Of a stretch of DNA of 64,000 nucleotides, positions 28,701 through 35,525 are shown piece by piece. The notes under the pieces were generated by a model. It was not told the origin of the DNA and did not search any database. It saw only the letters and a list, made by a program, of their open reading frames with translations. The DNA is from an uncultured Ruegeria sp. Its GTDB lineage: Bacteria; Pseudomonadota; Alphaproteobacteria; Rhodobacterales; Rhodobacteraceae. The DNA is taken from contig NZ_CANMQQ010000011.1 of the NCBI RefSeq assembly GCF_947500045.1, forward strand, positions 1 to 64,000, written 5' to 3'. Numbering within the stretch: position 1 is the stretch's first letter; each line of letters begins with the position of its first letter. A program made the translations under genes and the position numbers.

Positions 28701-31700
28701 CCCGTCCGCAGTGCCCAACTGGGCACTTTTGACGGTTCCACTCTGAACCAAACGCAGCTCCAGAACCGCGTCACCATTGTTATTGTTGTTGCCGTTACCA
28801 TTAAGATTCAGCACAAGATCTGCATTGGTCTGATTGGGATCAACACCATTGATCAACAGGCCGGACTGATCCAATAGCCCGGAAACCCCCTGCGCGCTCT
28901 CGCCCTGCTGCGAGCGCGCCAGTGCATCCAACAACCCATCAGCACGACCGGCATTGCGGAAATCTTCAAGCGCGTCACCAACTGCAGCAAGACTCAGGCC
29001 TCGCGATACTGTTTCAAGCGAAGCCTCATCCAGGCCACTTTCAACGAACGGCGAAATACTGTCACGAATGGCTTCTACAAGCGTTGCCTGATCCGCATCC
29101 GAGGCTGGAACGATGCCGCGCTCGTTCAGGAACTCGAGAGCCAGCGCTTCAAATTCTGTATTTGCGCTTTCTACATCTGCTTCGAACTGGTCAAGCCGGG
29201 CCTGGGCACGGGCAACGGCGATATCTTCATCCAGCAAAATGCCCGTCTGCTGTTCGGAAATGGCGATATCCGCGAATGCATCCCCATCCAGCGCATTCAA
29301 CTGCTCGAAATCAAAGTTGATTGCACGCAGCGCGCTGATGTCATCTGGGTCCGTGATAGCACCGGATTCGACCAGGAACCGGATGCGCGCGTCGAGATCG
29401 CCGAAGTCAGAGAGCGTATCCACCTCGACCCCGGACGTGTCCAGTACCTGCTCATAAGCCCGGAACAAGGCCAGTTTCTGCTCTGCAATCGAGGCAGGAT
29501 CGAGCGTTGGCAAATCCTCAACACCGACAACCGGAGCGTCGAGCGCTTCGAGATTTCGCAATAGTGCGCCACTGTCAGCTACTGAATCGATCAGGAAATC
29601 CACGCGGCTCTGTCCGATAGCATCGGCCGACAGGTCTACGGCGCTTTCATTGTTGTTGGATGTAGCCTGGTAAAGCAGCAGGGCTTCGGCAAATGGATCG
29701 GTAAACAACGTCTCGCCATTGGCGTTGCGCTGAATAGCAGCGTCGAGTGTTCGTTGAACCTCGGCGAGAACTGACACACCGTCTTGTGCACCCAGATGGT
29801 CCAAGGCAGCACGCACATCCTCTGCGGTACCGGTACGGCCCCGCAGCGCGCTGCTGTCCGCATTGGCAACCAATGTCTGATATAGCTCCAGTGATGTCGC
29901 CTCGGTTGGCTGGAAGGACCGGATGGTTTCAATGCGCGCCTCGGCATCCGTCCGGAACCGAATTAAAATCTCCAGGTCCGTCGCTTCCGAAACATCGTCG
30001 ATAATGCTGTCAAGCCGCGCGATCGGATCATCGCCATAAAGCCCTGTCGCGCGCCCCTGTTCCAGAGCCTCAATGACTGAAAACGCGCGTTCGGAAAACA
30101 CATCAGCCAACTCAGGCGACAGATCGTTATCACTCGCCAAGCTTGAAATCGCGTGCTGAACAGCCCCTGCGTATTGGGTTACAAAATCTTCAAATATCAC
30201 TTTTTCAGAGATCGGTGATCCGGCGTATTGAAGTTTGACGATTTCACGGAAACCAACGTTTTCCAAACTCCAATGGTCACCCGAATCGTATAGCACATTG
30301 AAGGCCGTCGTCAGGTTAGAGCCATCTCGGATTTCCAAAACGACGCGGGCCTCGCCGTCTACAACGGTGACTGGCAGCCGGCTTCCGCCAAAGTCCGCTA
30401 TTGTGTGTTGTATGGCTTCCCGCCCAATAAACGAAGGGTGAATACCGCCCTGCTCTGACCCCGGAATCTGGAACGTTCGCCCCAAATCAAGCCGCGCTTG
30501 AACAGCGGTGTCGAAAACACTGTTAAGCCGTCCTTCGAAGCCATCAAAATTCAAATTATCTATATTTGCTATAGAACCTACTTCAGCTTCAAGCCGTTGT
30601 TGGAAATTTTCGGGCAAATTGGAAATCGCGGCAATGTCTTCTGGTGTTAAAATTGATGCGACGACGTCTTCTAAGCTAGCGCGGATCTGAATCCTAACTG
30701 CGTTTTTGTTCGTATTGTCAAAGCCGGTATCAGCGATAGCAACGGCCGTACTGTAATACAAAAGATGCGTCAGAAACGAGTTCAGCAGCGGGCTTGGAGT
30801 GTCGGTCAGTTCAGACGCAATTTGAAGGGCAGAACGCTGCGCGCCATCAAACAATGCCAACCTATTTGCGGTTACGAACAGACCACTTAAGCCGGTGTTG
30901 GCATCACCGATGACCGAGTAGCCCACCGACAGGTTGACCTGTGTGGCACCGCCGACGATCTGTGTTGCATCTTGGAACGACGAAGCACTTGAAGTGGTAA
31001 AAGAAATCGTGCCGTCATCCTGCTGAGGTATGAGAATGTATGGACGACCGGCGTCTCCTAACTCAGTCGTGATCCGCTGGTTGATTGCATCAACAAAATC
31101 AGAAAGTGGCCTGTCATCAGTGGTTAGCCGATTAACTTCATCTTGAATGATAGCCCTGACTGCGAACCCAGCTTGATTTTGGTTGTCTGATACCGACGCC
31201 GGGCTTGTAACGATTTCGAGGTCATTTTGGGGATTGCCGTCCCTGTCAAAGAAAGCGTCTGAGGTGACGGCCAACAGAGGAAAGCCCAGATCGCCGAATT
31301 GGGGATCTGTGGCTGCAATAGTACGAACCCCGGTTTCACCATCCGAAAAAGTGATCGACGCATTCACAAACTCGCTTTCGAAACCGATGCGGTCTCCGAC
31401 GGTGTCGGTCGCAATGGTCCCGGGCGAAAGATCGGTCGGCACTTCGGGAAGCAGTAAATCGCGACGAATCTGGTTCTCGAAGTCCCTGAATGAAGCTTCA
31501 TCAAAAGCGGCGGCCTGCCCTTCATGGTTTATCGCTGCACGGGTAATTTCGCGGAAAAGCAATGTCGCATTGCTTTGGGCCAGCCCGCTTTCGTAGTCCG
31601 CGTTTATCCTGATCACAGACGAAGTGCCGTTCAGATCAGCAGCCCCTGCCGGGTCGATTGCAAAGGCACGCGCAAAATCTCCGGTCGCCGCGTCCGAAAA

Positions 31701-34700
31701 ATCAGGTTCCAGATAAAGGACAAGCTGCGTGCCTTCTGGCAAGTCGCGGTTTGCAGCGGCATCCAGCCCGGAAAGCGCATCCAGATCAGTGATCTGTCTT
31801 ATGTCTGGGGTTGGGTTTTCCAGGATCAGGTCCAGAGAATTACGGCTATCTCCTGTGGAAAAGTAAACATCTAAATCCTCCTGAACCTTTCGCAGGATTC
31901 CATTCAACTCCGCATCCGTGCTGCGCGCGCGCAAGTCTTCGGAAATGACAATTTGAATCTGGGGAATCGCCTCACCATCAAGTCCAATCACGCTGATCAC
32001 ATCAGCAGGTGGGGCGCGAACGATGTCCAATTGCTCAACAACGTCCGGTGATGTTCCGGGGTTTTCCTGAAGGCTGGCGATGTTCCCCTCGCCCTGCGCT
32101 TCGATAAAGACCTCTACGTCTTCAAGGGCTGCATAACCGCCAGCGGTTTCGGCCAGACCTTGTGCAAAACCGTTGACGTCAAGGTCCTGTTGTTCAATCC
32201 GACTGTAGACAGACGAGAAAGCGTCGATCACGTCGGGATCATCATAAACCCCGGTGGCGACGTCTCTGACGATCTCGCCATTATCGTCGACAGGGGCCGC
32301 CACAAGGGGCGAATCGTAGACGTCGTTCGTGAGCACTCTTGCAAAGTCATCCCCCGAACCGGAACGGCTGCGGACGTCACTGTCCGTCAGGTCCAAAACA
32401 TCGGTCAACTGTTCGTAAATGACATAATCGCCACGGGTGACGCCATTTCTGGCAGAGGCCGAAACCTCCAGATTGCCCAGCGCCAAGGCCTCGGGGCCAA
32501 GGTTTGATTCAAGATCCCCCGCCGACGAAAAACGGGCACGATTGACCGCAAGCCCCAGCTCGTTGCTCAGCGCAGACAGGTCCGCGGCGGTTGTGTTTTC
32601 CACATCAAGACTTTGCAGGCGGGTATTCAGCTCACGGATTTCAGCCTGCAATGTGCCAGACAGACCACGCGGGTCAGCCGCCGCTTGGGCGGCCAGATCA
32701 GCCGAAGCTGCTATCAGCACATCCCCCCGGCGGCTCAGAAGATCACTCTGCGCCTGGGCAATCCCTTCGAGGGGCTGCCGGAACAGAAGTTCGTCCTGAA
32801 CGAAAAACACATCGTTCAGACCGGCAATTTCACGTGGGTTTTCTGTTTCCGATATGATGCGTCGCGTCGTCGGGAAAGTTTCGGAAATATCACGCAGTAC
32901 GGCGATCCGGTTGGACGCATCTGCATCGACAAATGTACCAGCCGGACGGGATTGCAGATCAAGCAAACTGTCCGGGTTTACGACATTGTCTGTCAGAGTG
33001 GCGGTTCTGGTGTTACCGTCGTAGGCATAGGATGACGCAGACCCCAGTGACCCATCGCCCGCACGACTGGTTACAAACGTGACCGAATCCGCCTGCTCTG
33101 AAATTGTCCCGCTGAGCACATCTGAAATCGTTGCGCGCAAATCGGAAATCGCCGCGCTTTCTGCGGAACCGGTCGACGCTCGACCAAACCAATCGGCAAG
33201 CTCTGCGTCAAGCGCTTCCAGTTCCAACCGCTGAATCTGTGTCAGATCTTCGCCGCGTGTGAAAGAACTGGTTTGGTGATTGAAACCGGCCGGTTGCGAC
33301 ACAATTGTGCGCGTGCCATCCGCACTGATCGTCACTGTCGCAATCTGGGCATCTGCCGTCGTCGACAATGTCAGCCTGTTCAGTACAGCAGTGTTAACTT
33401 CGATCAGATCCAGCTGTGGAAAATCATCTGGTGCTGAGATCTGCGCGGTGCTGAGCTGTTGAAAAAGTGTGTTTACCGTATCTTCAGCCTGTGGGCTGAG
33501 ATCGCCTTGCGCATAGGCCCGCAGCACATCTGACCGATTTCGATCGAGAACCTCTTGTATCGCCGGACTTCTGGACGTTTCAAAATTCTCAAGCAACGAA
33601 GAAGACAGGTCCGCACGCTGCTGCGTCGTGGCACGCGAAAACAGGGCGTCCAGACTATCCTGTACCCGGCCGATCTGCTCGGCGGCGTCGGGACCGTCAA
33701 AACCGACAACTTCGCTTTCAAACCGGCTGACATATTGGTCAATCACCGCCCGGCCGGATCGGCTGTCAAATACCGGCAACAGATCAAGTTCTAGGCGGAT
33801 CTGATTGTCCGTCTCGCGCAAACTCCGGTTGGTAACCTGGTCCGCCTGCCCCGCAATCTGTTCAGATGCCGAAGCCACTTGCCGAAAAAGGATCGGAAGG
33901 TCCACATCGCCAACCCCGCGATCAAATCGCGGATCAAGCTGCACAAGACTGATCGAACCATCGTTGACCGATTCAGCGGCTTGACGATTAAAAGCGCGCG
34001 CGGTGCTGACAGCGTCATCTGCCTGCAAAACGATGCGTGGCTCAAGCGCAATGACCAAATTTACGTTGTCCGGCAACACTGTTGCGTCCTGGGTTGAACC
34101 GGTAAAGGGCAACTGGTCCGCCAGCGCCCCGATGGTTTGCGGGCGGCCCGAACCAGAAATATCCAACTTCAGATTGTCGAAGATTTGCTGCCCGGTCTGC
34201 GTCTCAAACAGCCTTGTCAGATCATCAAGCAAACCTGACAAATCGGATTGGACCTCTGTCTCGGTTCTTTGCCGTTGATAGTTCTCCGAGATGTACACGC
34301 CGACGCTTGCAGTCGTAACGTCGCCATTCACCACGCGATCAAATTCAAGCGTTACCAATCGTCCTTGCCGGTTGGCGTCTGGGTCCGAAATGCCCGGTTC
34401 CAGGCCGACAACATTGGCGACTTCTACTGCCGAGGCCGAATCCGGTAGTTCGATCGCCCGAATGGTAGGCTCTGACGTTTCTGCCGAATTTTCGAGAACG
34501 GCATATGTAGTGTTCTGACCCGCCTCAGAAACAACACGCAATTCGACTCTCTGAAGCGACGCATTGTCAAGTTCGATGACTTCGCTGTCCACCACTGCCG
34601 AGGCCAGCCGTTCCTGTAGCGTCGCCCCCTCTTGCAGTTCGCGAACGGTCAGACGGCCATCCGACCTTTCTTCCAAAACGGCGTAGGTTTCGCCTGTCAG

Positions 34701-35000
34701 GCGGTCGATGACCAGGCTTTGGCTGCTACCAGAATCCAGAGCTTCCAACCGATCATACAACGCTTCGTTTGTTGTCGGAGTCGCCTCTAGAACCGCATAG
34801 ATGTTTTCCGTCTCAACCACTTGCAACACAAGATCGGCCTCGCCGCTGTTCGGCGCTTCAATGACCTGAACCGCGTCGGATCCGGCGCCAGGCCCAGAGA
34901 CGACCTCACCCGTAACCGAAACATTTTCTGAGGTACCCGACGTTGTTTGCGTCTCGTCAGTGGAGGTCGATCCATCGTTTGTTGTTGGGAAATCGGGCAT
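16779..35000 (-). CDS. Giant RTX protein (6073 residues), type I-secreted adhesin or toxin
   Basis: One uninterrupted 18.2-kb gene. There is no N-terminal signal peptide; the C-terminus ends in acidic residues then DDFAF, as in type I substrates. Approximate map: 1-2300, long acidic region with a domain in two diverged copies (about 228-411 and 1014-1188); 2318-2515, hydrophobic Gly/Ala-rich region; 2604-2781, first RTX block; 3121-5110, further RTX blocks (GGxGxDxLxGG, calcium beta-roll) with hemolysin-related spacer domains; 3288-3564, Ala/Glu-rich coiled coil; 5207-5581, four cadherin-like repeats ending near VxDxNG; 5586-5735, NPCBM-type domain; 5741-6073, last RTX and secretion signal. 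The exporter pair lies just upstream. A large adhesin fits the repeats and glycan-binding domain; the hydrophobic region allows a toxin. Confidence 0.9.
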   Translation of the reverse strand: MPDFPTTNDGSTSTDETQTTSGTSENVSVTGEVVSGPGAGSDAVQVIEAPNSGEADLVLQVVETENIYAVLEATPTTNEALYDRLEALDSGSSQSLVIDRLTGETYAVLEERSDGRLTVRELQEGATLQERLASAVVDSEVIELDNASLQRVELRVVSEAGQNTTYAVLENSAETSEPTIRAIELPDSASAVEVANVVGLEPGISDPDANRQGRLVTLEFDRVVNGDVTTASVGVYISENYQRQRTETEVQSDLSGLLDDLTRLFETQTGQQIFDNLKLDISGSGRPQTIGALADQLPFTGSTQDATVLPDNVNLVIALEPRIVLQADDAVSTARAFNRQAAESVNDGSISLVQLDPRFDRGVGDVDLPILFRQVASASEQIAGQADQVTNRSLRETDNQIRLELDLLPVFDSRSGRAVIDQYVSRFESEVVGFDGPDAAEQIGRVQDSLDALFSRATTQQRADLSSSLLENFETSRSPAIQEVLDRNRSDVLRAYAQGDLSPQAEDTVNTLFQQLSTAQISAPDDFPQLDLIEVNTAVLNRLTLSTTADAQIATVTISADGTRTIVSQPAGFNHQTSSFTRGEDLTQIQRLELEALDAELADWFGRASTGSAESAAISDLRATISDVLSGTISEQADSVTFVTSRAGDGSLGSASSYAYDGNTRTATLTDNVVNPDSLLDLQSRPAGTFVDADASNRIAVLRDISETFPTTRRIISETENPREIAGLNDVFFVQDELLFRQPLEGIAQAQSDLLSRRGDVLIAASADLAAQAAADPRGLSGTLQAEIRELNTRLQSLDVENTTAADLSALSNELGLAVNRARFSSAGDLESNLGPEALALGNLEVSASARNGVTRGDYVIYEQLTDVLDLTDSDVRSRSGSGDDFARVLTNDVYDSPLVAAPVDDNGEIVRDVATGVYDDPDVIDAFSSVYSRIEQQDLDVNGFAQGLAETAGGYAALEDVEVFIEAQGEGNIASLQENPGTSPDVVEQLDIVRAPPADVISVIGLDGEAIPQIQIVISEDLRARSTDAELNGILRKVQEDLDVYFSTGDSRNSLDLILENPTPDIRQITDLDALSGLDAAANRDLPEGTQLVLYLEPDFSDAATGDFARAFAIDPAGAADLNGTSSVIRINADYESGLAQSNATLLFREITRAAINHEGQAAAFDEASFRDFENQIRRDLLLPEVPTDLSPGTIATDTVGDRIGFESEFVNASITFSDGETGVRTIAATDPQFGDLGFPLLAVTSDAFFDRDGNPQNDLEIVTSPASVSDNQNQAGFAVRAIIQDEVNRLTTDDRPLSDFVDAINQRITTELGDAGRPYILIPQQDDGTISFTTSSASSFQDATQIVGGATQVNLSVGYSVIGDANTGLSGLFVTANRLALFDGAQRSALQIASELTDTPSPLLNSFLTHLLYYSTAVAIADTGFDNTNKNAVRIQIRASLEDVVASILTPEDIAAISNLPENFQQRLEAEVGSIANIDNLNFDGFEGRLNSVFDTAVQARLDLGRTFQIPGSEQGGIHPSFIGREAIQHTIADFGGSRLPVTVVDGEARVVLEIRDGSNLTTAFNVLYDSGDHWSLENVGFREIVKLQYAGSPISEKVIFEDFVTQYAGAVQHAISSLASDNDLSPELADVFSERAFSVIEALEQGRATGLYGDDPIARLDSIIDDVSEATDLEILIRFRTDAEARIETIRSFQPTEATSLELYQTLVANADSSALRGRTGTAEDVRAALDHLGAQDGVSVLAEVQRTLDAAIQRNANGETLFTDPFAEALLLYQATSNNNESAVDLSADAIGQSRVDFLIDSVADSGALLRNLEALDAPVVGVEDLPTLDPASIAEQKLALFRAYEQVLDTSGVEVDTLSDFGDLDARIRFLVESGAITDPDDISALRAINFDFEQLNALDGDAFADIAISEQQTGILLDEDIAVARAQARLDQFEADVESANTEFEALALEFLNERGIVPASDADQATLVEAIRDSISPFVESGLDEASLETVSRGLSLAAVGDALEDFRNAGRADGLLDALARSQQGESAQGVSGLLDQSGLLINGVDPNQTNADLVLNLNGNGNNNNNGDAVLELRLVQSGTVKSAQLGTADGSPADLLNDLDNTLNFIEAELSDRVFRQLSDDFSVNDSGRVDSVLRSTSGSSDLNLIESTDRILSVATNQLDVESLQGRLLNQEFNRTFGDLFTNTQNLSVREAGSVLLDSVERAGLGQVADIYRDLLTGDNTEINRYLDEFDNPGSAAPDLDNPIWRGLADSPEAQEQILDRIGDLDTPDSFLRPTDDGSDGDTAFLSASGLGDGSLSGINVPRAVAGEVFTSAFSAFGAGTAAFGLYGGLNTLLNPDAGGVRAVGAITVASSTYGLVSALTGNAISVAGQFTDISRYPALAAVNPGAFVNAVESAGGVASSQIARVAKITGAVGNIISIGLGAYSLVENAIAADEARNNGETTRAALLGLSAALDAISIVLDVVSTVVELGSAEILKPVSVILDVINAVIGAISIAISFLIPPPGVLTQFDDYLESDAYTDRIDSLSDTYANQGFDVLQYMFDASTLGIEGAREQLEATRRDLDLNLTGAAESDPENRDLRVAIIDDTGVGNLLEGRDNDDLIRAGLGDDEIYGFGGDDDIDAGEGDDLVFGGSGDDNIRGGEGNDRLFGESGEDVIRGGSGNDYIDGGADNDLLFGGRGDDEIIGGSGDDELQGGVGNDILRGGLGNDLLRGGQGNDLLEGGNGDDLLDLGTGNDIARAGEGNDRIETVLGINTISGDNGQDVLDLSNNTRLTDVPGLAGGVRIAPGYELDLSDGSTSARLNGLEEVSSNLSLALSDELSNVNASLNQLFSLPRLEGQLFSDVPDVLAGPLGADAVLREFRDVPRNFAFSDQVRDPASPLAFGIYDVDVSVRETLEADLLAELDARAQTNRSATALVEEGGSNFTADELSEYYRRVHEVNREYYRDAYSLGYSEKVTGQVDVQQAYIDFATEAAENGRAIRFLADAQIARTITTNDGNFDGLLYPDLSADFTTGELTDPTYSLEPAYFRDVFEGRVLTDGQHLIVVAKDGSEYYRFDASVQQDGGVEPNSLRGQQVRSEASDSLTTITDFYLLTLDILNARASIDGIEDVVGGESDDNLTGDDNANALYGGRGDDELSGGGGNDLLVGGHGADTVRGGAGDDLILQHDENGFRSLQGSIDGGADIDTVSFRGVEFGGIVASVTRAGNLEIRNVENLEGTNQDDVLSGDAGSNTLTGLAGNDQLSGGDGNDALVGGAGADTLNGGQGSDTASYADRTEAYQAAQIEQARAEEAVVDAETALNVAQLRQDAVPSDVAAVEVLLDDIGHLQLLIDSESSILGTTSNAEAIDALLVTITADGLQPTEQELEVLRANGQTRTELHEAILVGAIRRLAEFTAEELVADRADEAARVVRATAADALADAQQDLDDLLEAGGLAEDTETQVTQAQERVENARSTLAEATAALASARAVAVLATDARTAAIEARAAISSFDPSDPQSIRTLRRFEDQLEESIVSLSARRAEELAEARESLEAANSRLRDAVEDVEYLETAGITANLSTGENSDGDVYDSIENLVGTHAADNLTGTDRENVLSGGDGDDVLNGQGGSDLLLGGTGADTIRGGDGVDTLSYLDGRVQGVSVNLETGENTDADVISGIENIAGSNADDVLTGDTEANALTGNDGNDTLSGGGGSDTLEGGAGADVLRGGAGIDTALYSSAAVGVDVDLLAGTSSDGDSLSGIENVVGSSFADNLTGDDNANTLFAGGGDDVVEGNGGADALIGGLGADTLDGGADVDSVVYNDGRDTGVTVNLATGENSDDDILRNIEGVIGSLHDDDLEGDSQDNTLSGLDGEDRLIGGAGSDTLDGGAGSDILEGGAGNDTATYENATTGITADLYGGANSDGDRLVDIENLTGSQFDDRLLGDDRSNRLIGNEGADTLAGQGGNDLLVGGADNDTLLGGDGNDVLVGGSGRDTLNGGSGSDSVSHSTAQTGVQVDLATGENSDGDTYISIENVEGSGFDDTLDGNAQDNVLYGLAGQDILRGGDGNDRLFGGEGADVLEGGDDNDELSGGAGADVIRGGAGIDLLSYAERTDSGVFASLNTGENSDGDTFSGIEQLTGSRFDDDLEGDDTENLLTGGAGNDELSGLAGNDVLNGQDGNDHLEGGSGADVLIGGAGDDTLDGGDNDDLLRADAGEDHLIGGAGLDVYAISSASRNSLITAGEDIDRLAFADLRSDEITLTLTQSGGDRYLVFSQIVQDDEEESASIAIARIALAALFPEGSDLSALDDAAIATRIGTAFDRIVFTDGEVSGAAIQALVTDGLDGEPLTVFAFGSGQGTDGNDVLDGTGRRDDELVGRGGDDRLTGLSGNDRLNGGEGSDILDGGEGAADIAVYIDATEGVTVDLGLDIQSGGEADGDRLLEIEGLEGSRFADNLSGDAQDNILLGNAGADQLNGRAGSDLLDGGAGADTLDGGTGDDILVSRLGADTLSGGEGADTYIVAATSGHVTLNETVLGEGAAENRLVFEAIDHRTVEVRQVGNAVLLTLSDTASVAIEDWFDPDVPISQAFDEFRFAEGVRIDAAHFVSQLLAGLEPQILYGGDTDDRFTAADVAVTIDSGAGADFISGSTADDSLTGGLGNDEVIANGGNDHIELGEGNDVFHDRSAEVEAEAGEDNDTVFGGAGADAFFSETGNDLLYGEAGDDLISVTLGTGVFTVDGGADNDTLSLNLGELPEDFDPAQNDLHQISLRLNDVVTEGVRQDGFRYVFFETLEALIASGEVTEEIFEDDGVELAADRIYLDTDGREVFIIRPENNTFVTLSTEQFDVPAGEIIFGSVRGIENVTGTDLNDYLTGNSSANTLFGRGGNDTLSGAGGADNLDGGEGDDRLFGGDGEDRLVAQFGADLLDGGLGRDTYLVYRTARDARVDEYLGNRSDTGNTLIFEDARSDEVRFVQVGTDIEVFIDDERVVTLDNIVRGGLIEAQFATLTFADGVFYTGDLDVQNFLAARISGETAKLDAVLGTDDIDVLVGDTADNTLSGLRGDDVITGDAGNDILRGDDGDDLIDGGEGNDTLDGGEGNDTIHATLGTDIVATGTGNNRVILSSASSFSLINAAGGTTTLEFEDLTLEDVTFRRAGVDLEILSDGQRLAVVVDVWFNEFSNVTRNEVTQLIFTDGSTGLADISYERLPATFDARVLPPQPGEDTLTTQEDAALSITVDSLLANDTNVAETTELTAVENARNGTVRLENGVIQFTPGPNFNGLASFDYALTDANGITVTSTVTVTVTSVEDAPEAGDDVFQAVEDTPLLITLQSLLGNDTDADNDTLTLVSVQDVSGGRVDTTAEGDFLFTPDADRTAPATFGYTIADQNGNQSTAQARIDIAEVNDAPVAETDFFETEFDEAFSISAEQLLANDRDAEPGELTLVSVGDAVNGSVALTAGGEVAFTPTDGFSGAARFNYTVVDAEGAQSVGTAVVNVAPNSTPPGALDDQLTYRVGQVLEFSQAALLANDTDYSNGGLTITSVQDAVGGSVVLGQNGTIIFTPEGATPVPARFSYTVTDANGNTSQGVANLNGLAAQQIFLSDYAAASSVNGWGPIEINGANGTIDGNGSAPLLLDGVEYETGLGVHAGSQVVYDLRGGDFSQFTALIGVDDSWGVAGSVEFQVFVDDELRFSSGLVTGVSEARDILVNIDPDAEKLTLVVTDGNDGRGSDHANWVNAALTLARPEGTITSEGLDHDVNGTNLSDWITAGAGSQYIFGGSGTDNISAGAGDDTVDGGFGTDNSDGGTGVDTISFARSIGSSDTRGIRIDVTSGNTYLINRDESLAIDGVWERHTNFENVIGSQNNDVIVGSSGANVLTGGAGNDRIDGGQGNDVIDGGQGTDFSDGGAGIDTISFATALGAQDVRGVDFNLLDGNAYLLNADGTRNFAEVWETHINFEDVTGSFNNDRLRGDGNTNVLSGEDGNDRLEGGGGADILTGGRGQDILVGGAGADNFAFRRGDGVDRITDFQDGTDIISFTGQNISIDDVFIFHDSQAVYVVYGPGDEIVIEGAEAGSVTEDDFAF

Positions 35001-35525
35001 GGTACATTTACTCCACTAGTGTCGGCTCAACATGTTCCGCCGGTTTGAATTCGCCGCAGTCGATCACCTCCGAAAACCTGGGATCACCCATAGGTTTTCG
35101 AGCCGGTCCGCTTGAGCAAGTTGCTAGAATGCTTTCAATTTCCGACCGGCATCCACATTGGAAGACGGATGGAAAATGAGAGCTTTCGGTCTCTCAACAA
35201 GAGCTATCGGGGGGCACACGGGTTTGGAAATTAACAAAAGTTATGGCAATCATAACGAACATTAATACTCACGCGTAGCGTGAGGTGGCTTGGAAAAAAT
35301 AACTTATATTCCAAGCCTTTATAACTCTAACTCTAACTCTGTATTTTATTCATTCGCCGCGGGTGAAAAAAAAGTGATGGCGCATCCGTGTTGGCTGCTA
35401 TTTGAATCGCCCGAAAACAAGCCTGTTTTGCATCATATTGATATTAAATGCGCCAAAATGAATGGCGAAGACTGATTTCCAAATCGTTAGACCCCATCAA
35501 TCGAGGGCGAACATCAACGCCCGAT
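35001..35525. promoter_or_regulatory. 525-bp regulatory region upstream of the giant gene with four dyads
   Basis: No gene is supported here. Four inverted repeats are visible: CGAAAACCT ... AGGTTTTCG at 35071-35100; GTTATG ... CATAAC at 35240-35256; CTCACGC GTA GCGTGAG at 35268-35284; GGCTTGGAA ... TTCCAAGCC at 35287-35317. The stretch between is AT-rich. The region separates the end of the hlyD-type gene from the giant gene on the same strand, so it should contain a terminator for the former and the promoter and operators for the latter. Confidence 0.55.

Noticed and set aside
35290-35475. 61-codon open frame in the regulatory region upstream of the giant gene
   Set aside because: It lies across one of the dyads, is of low complexity at the start (Ser/Asn repeats from AT-rich DNA) and has no ribosome site or family pattern.
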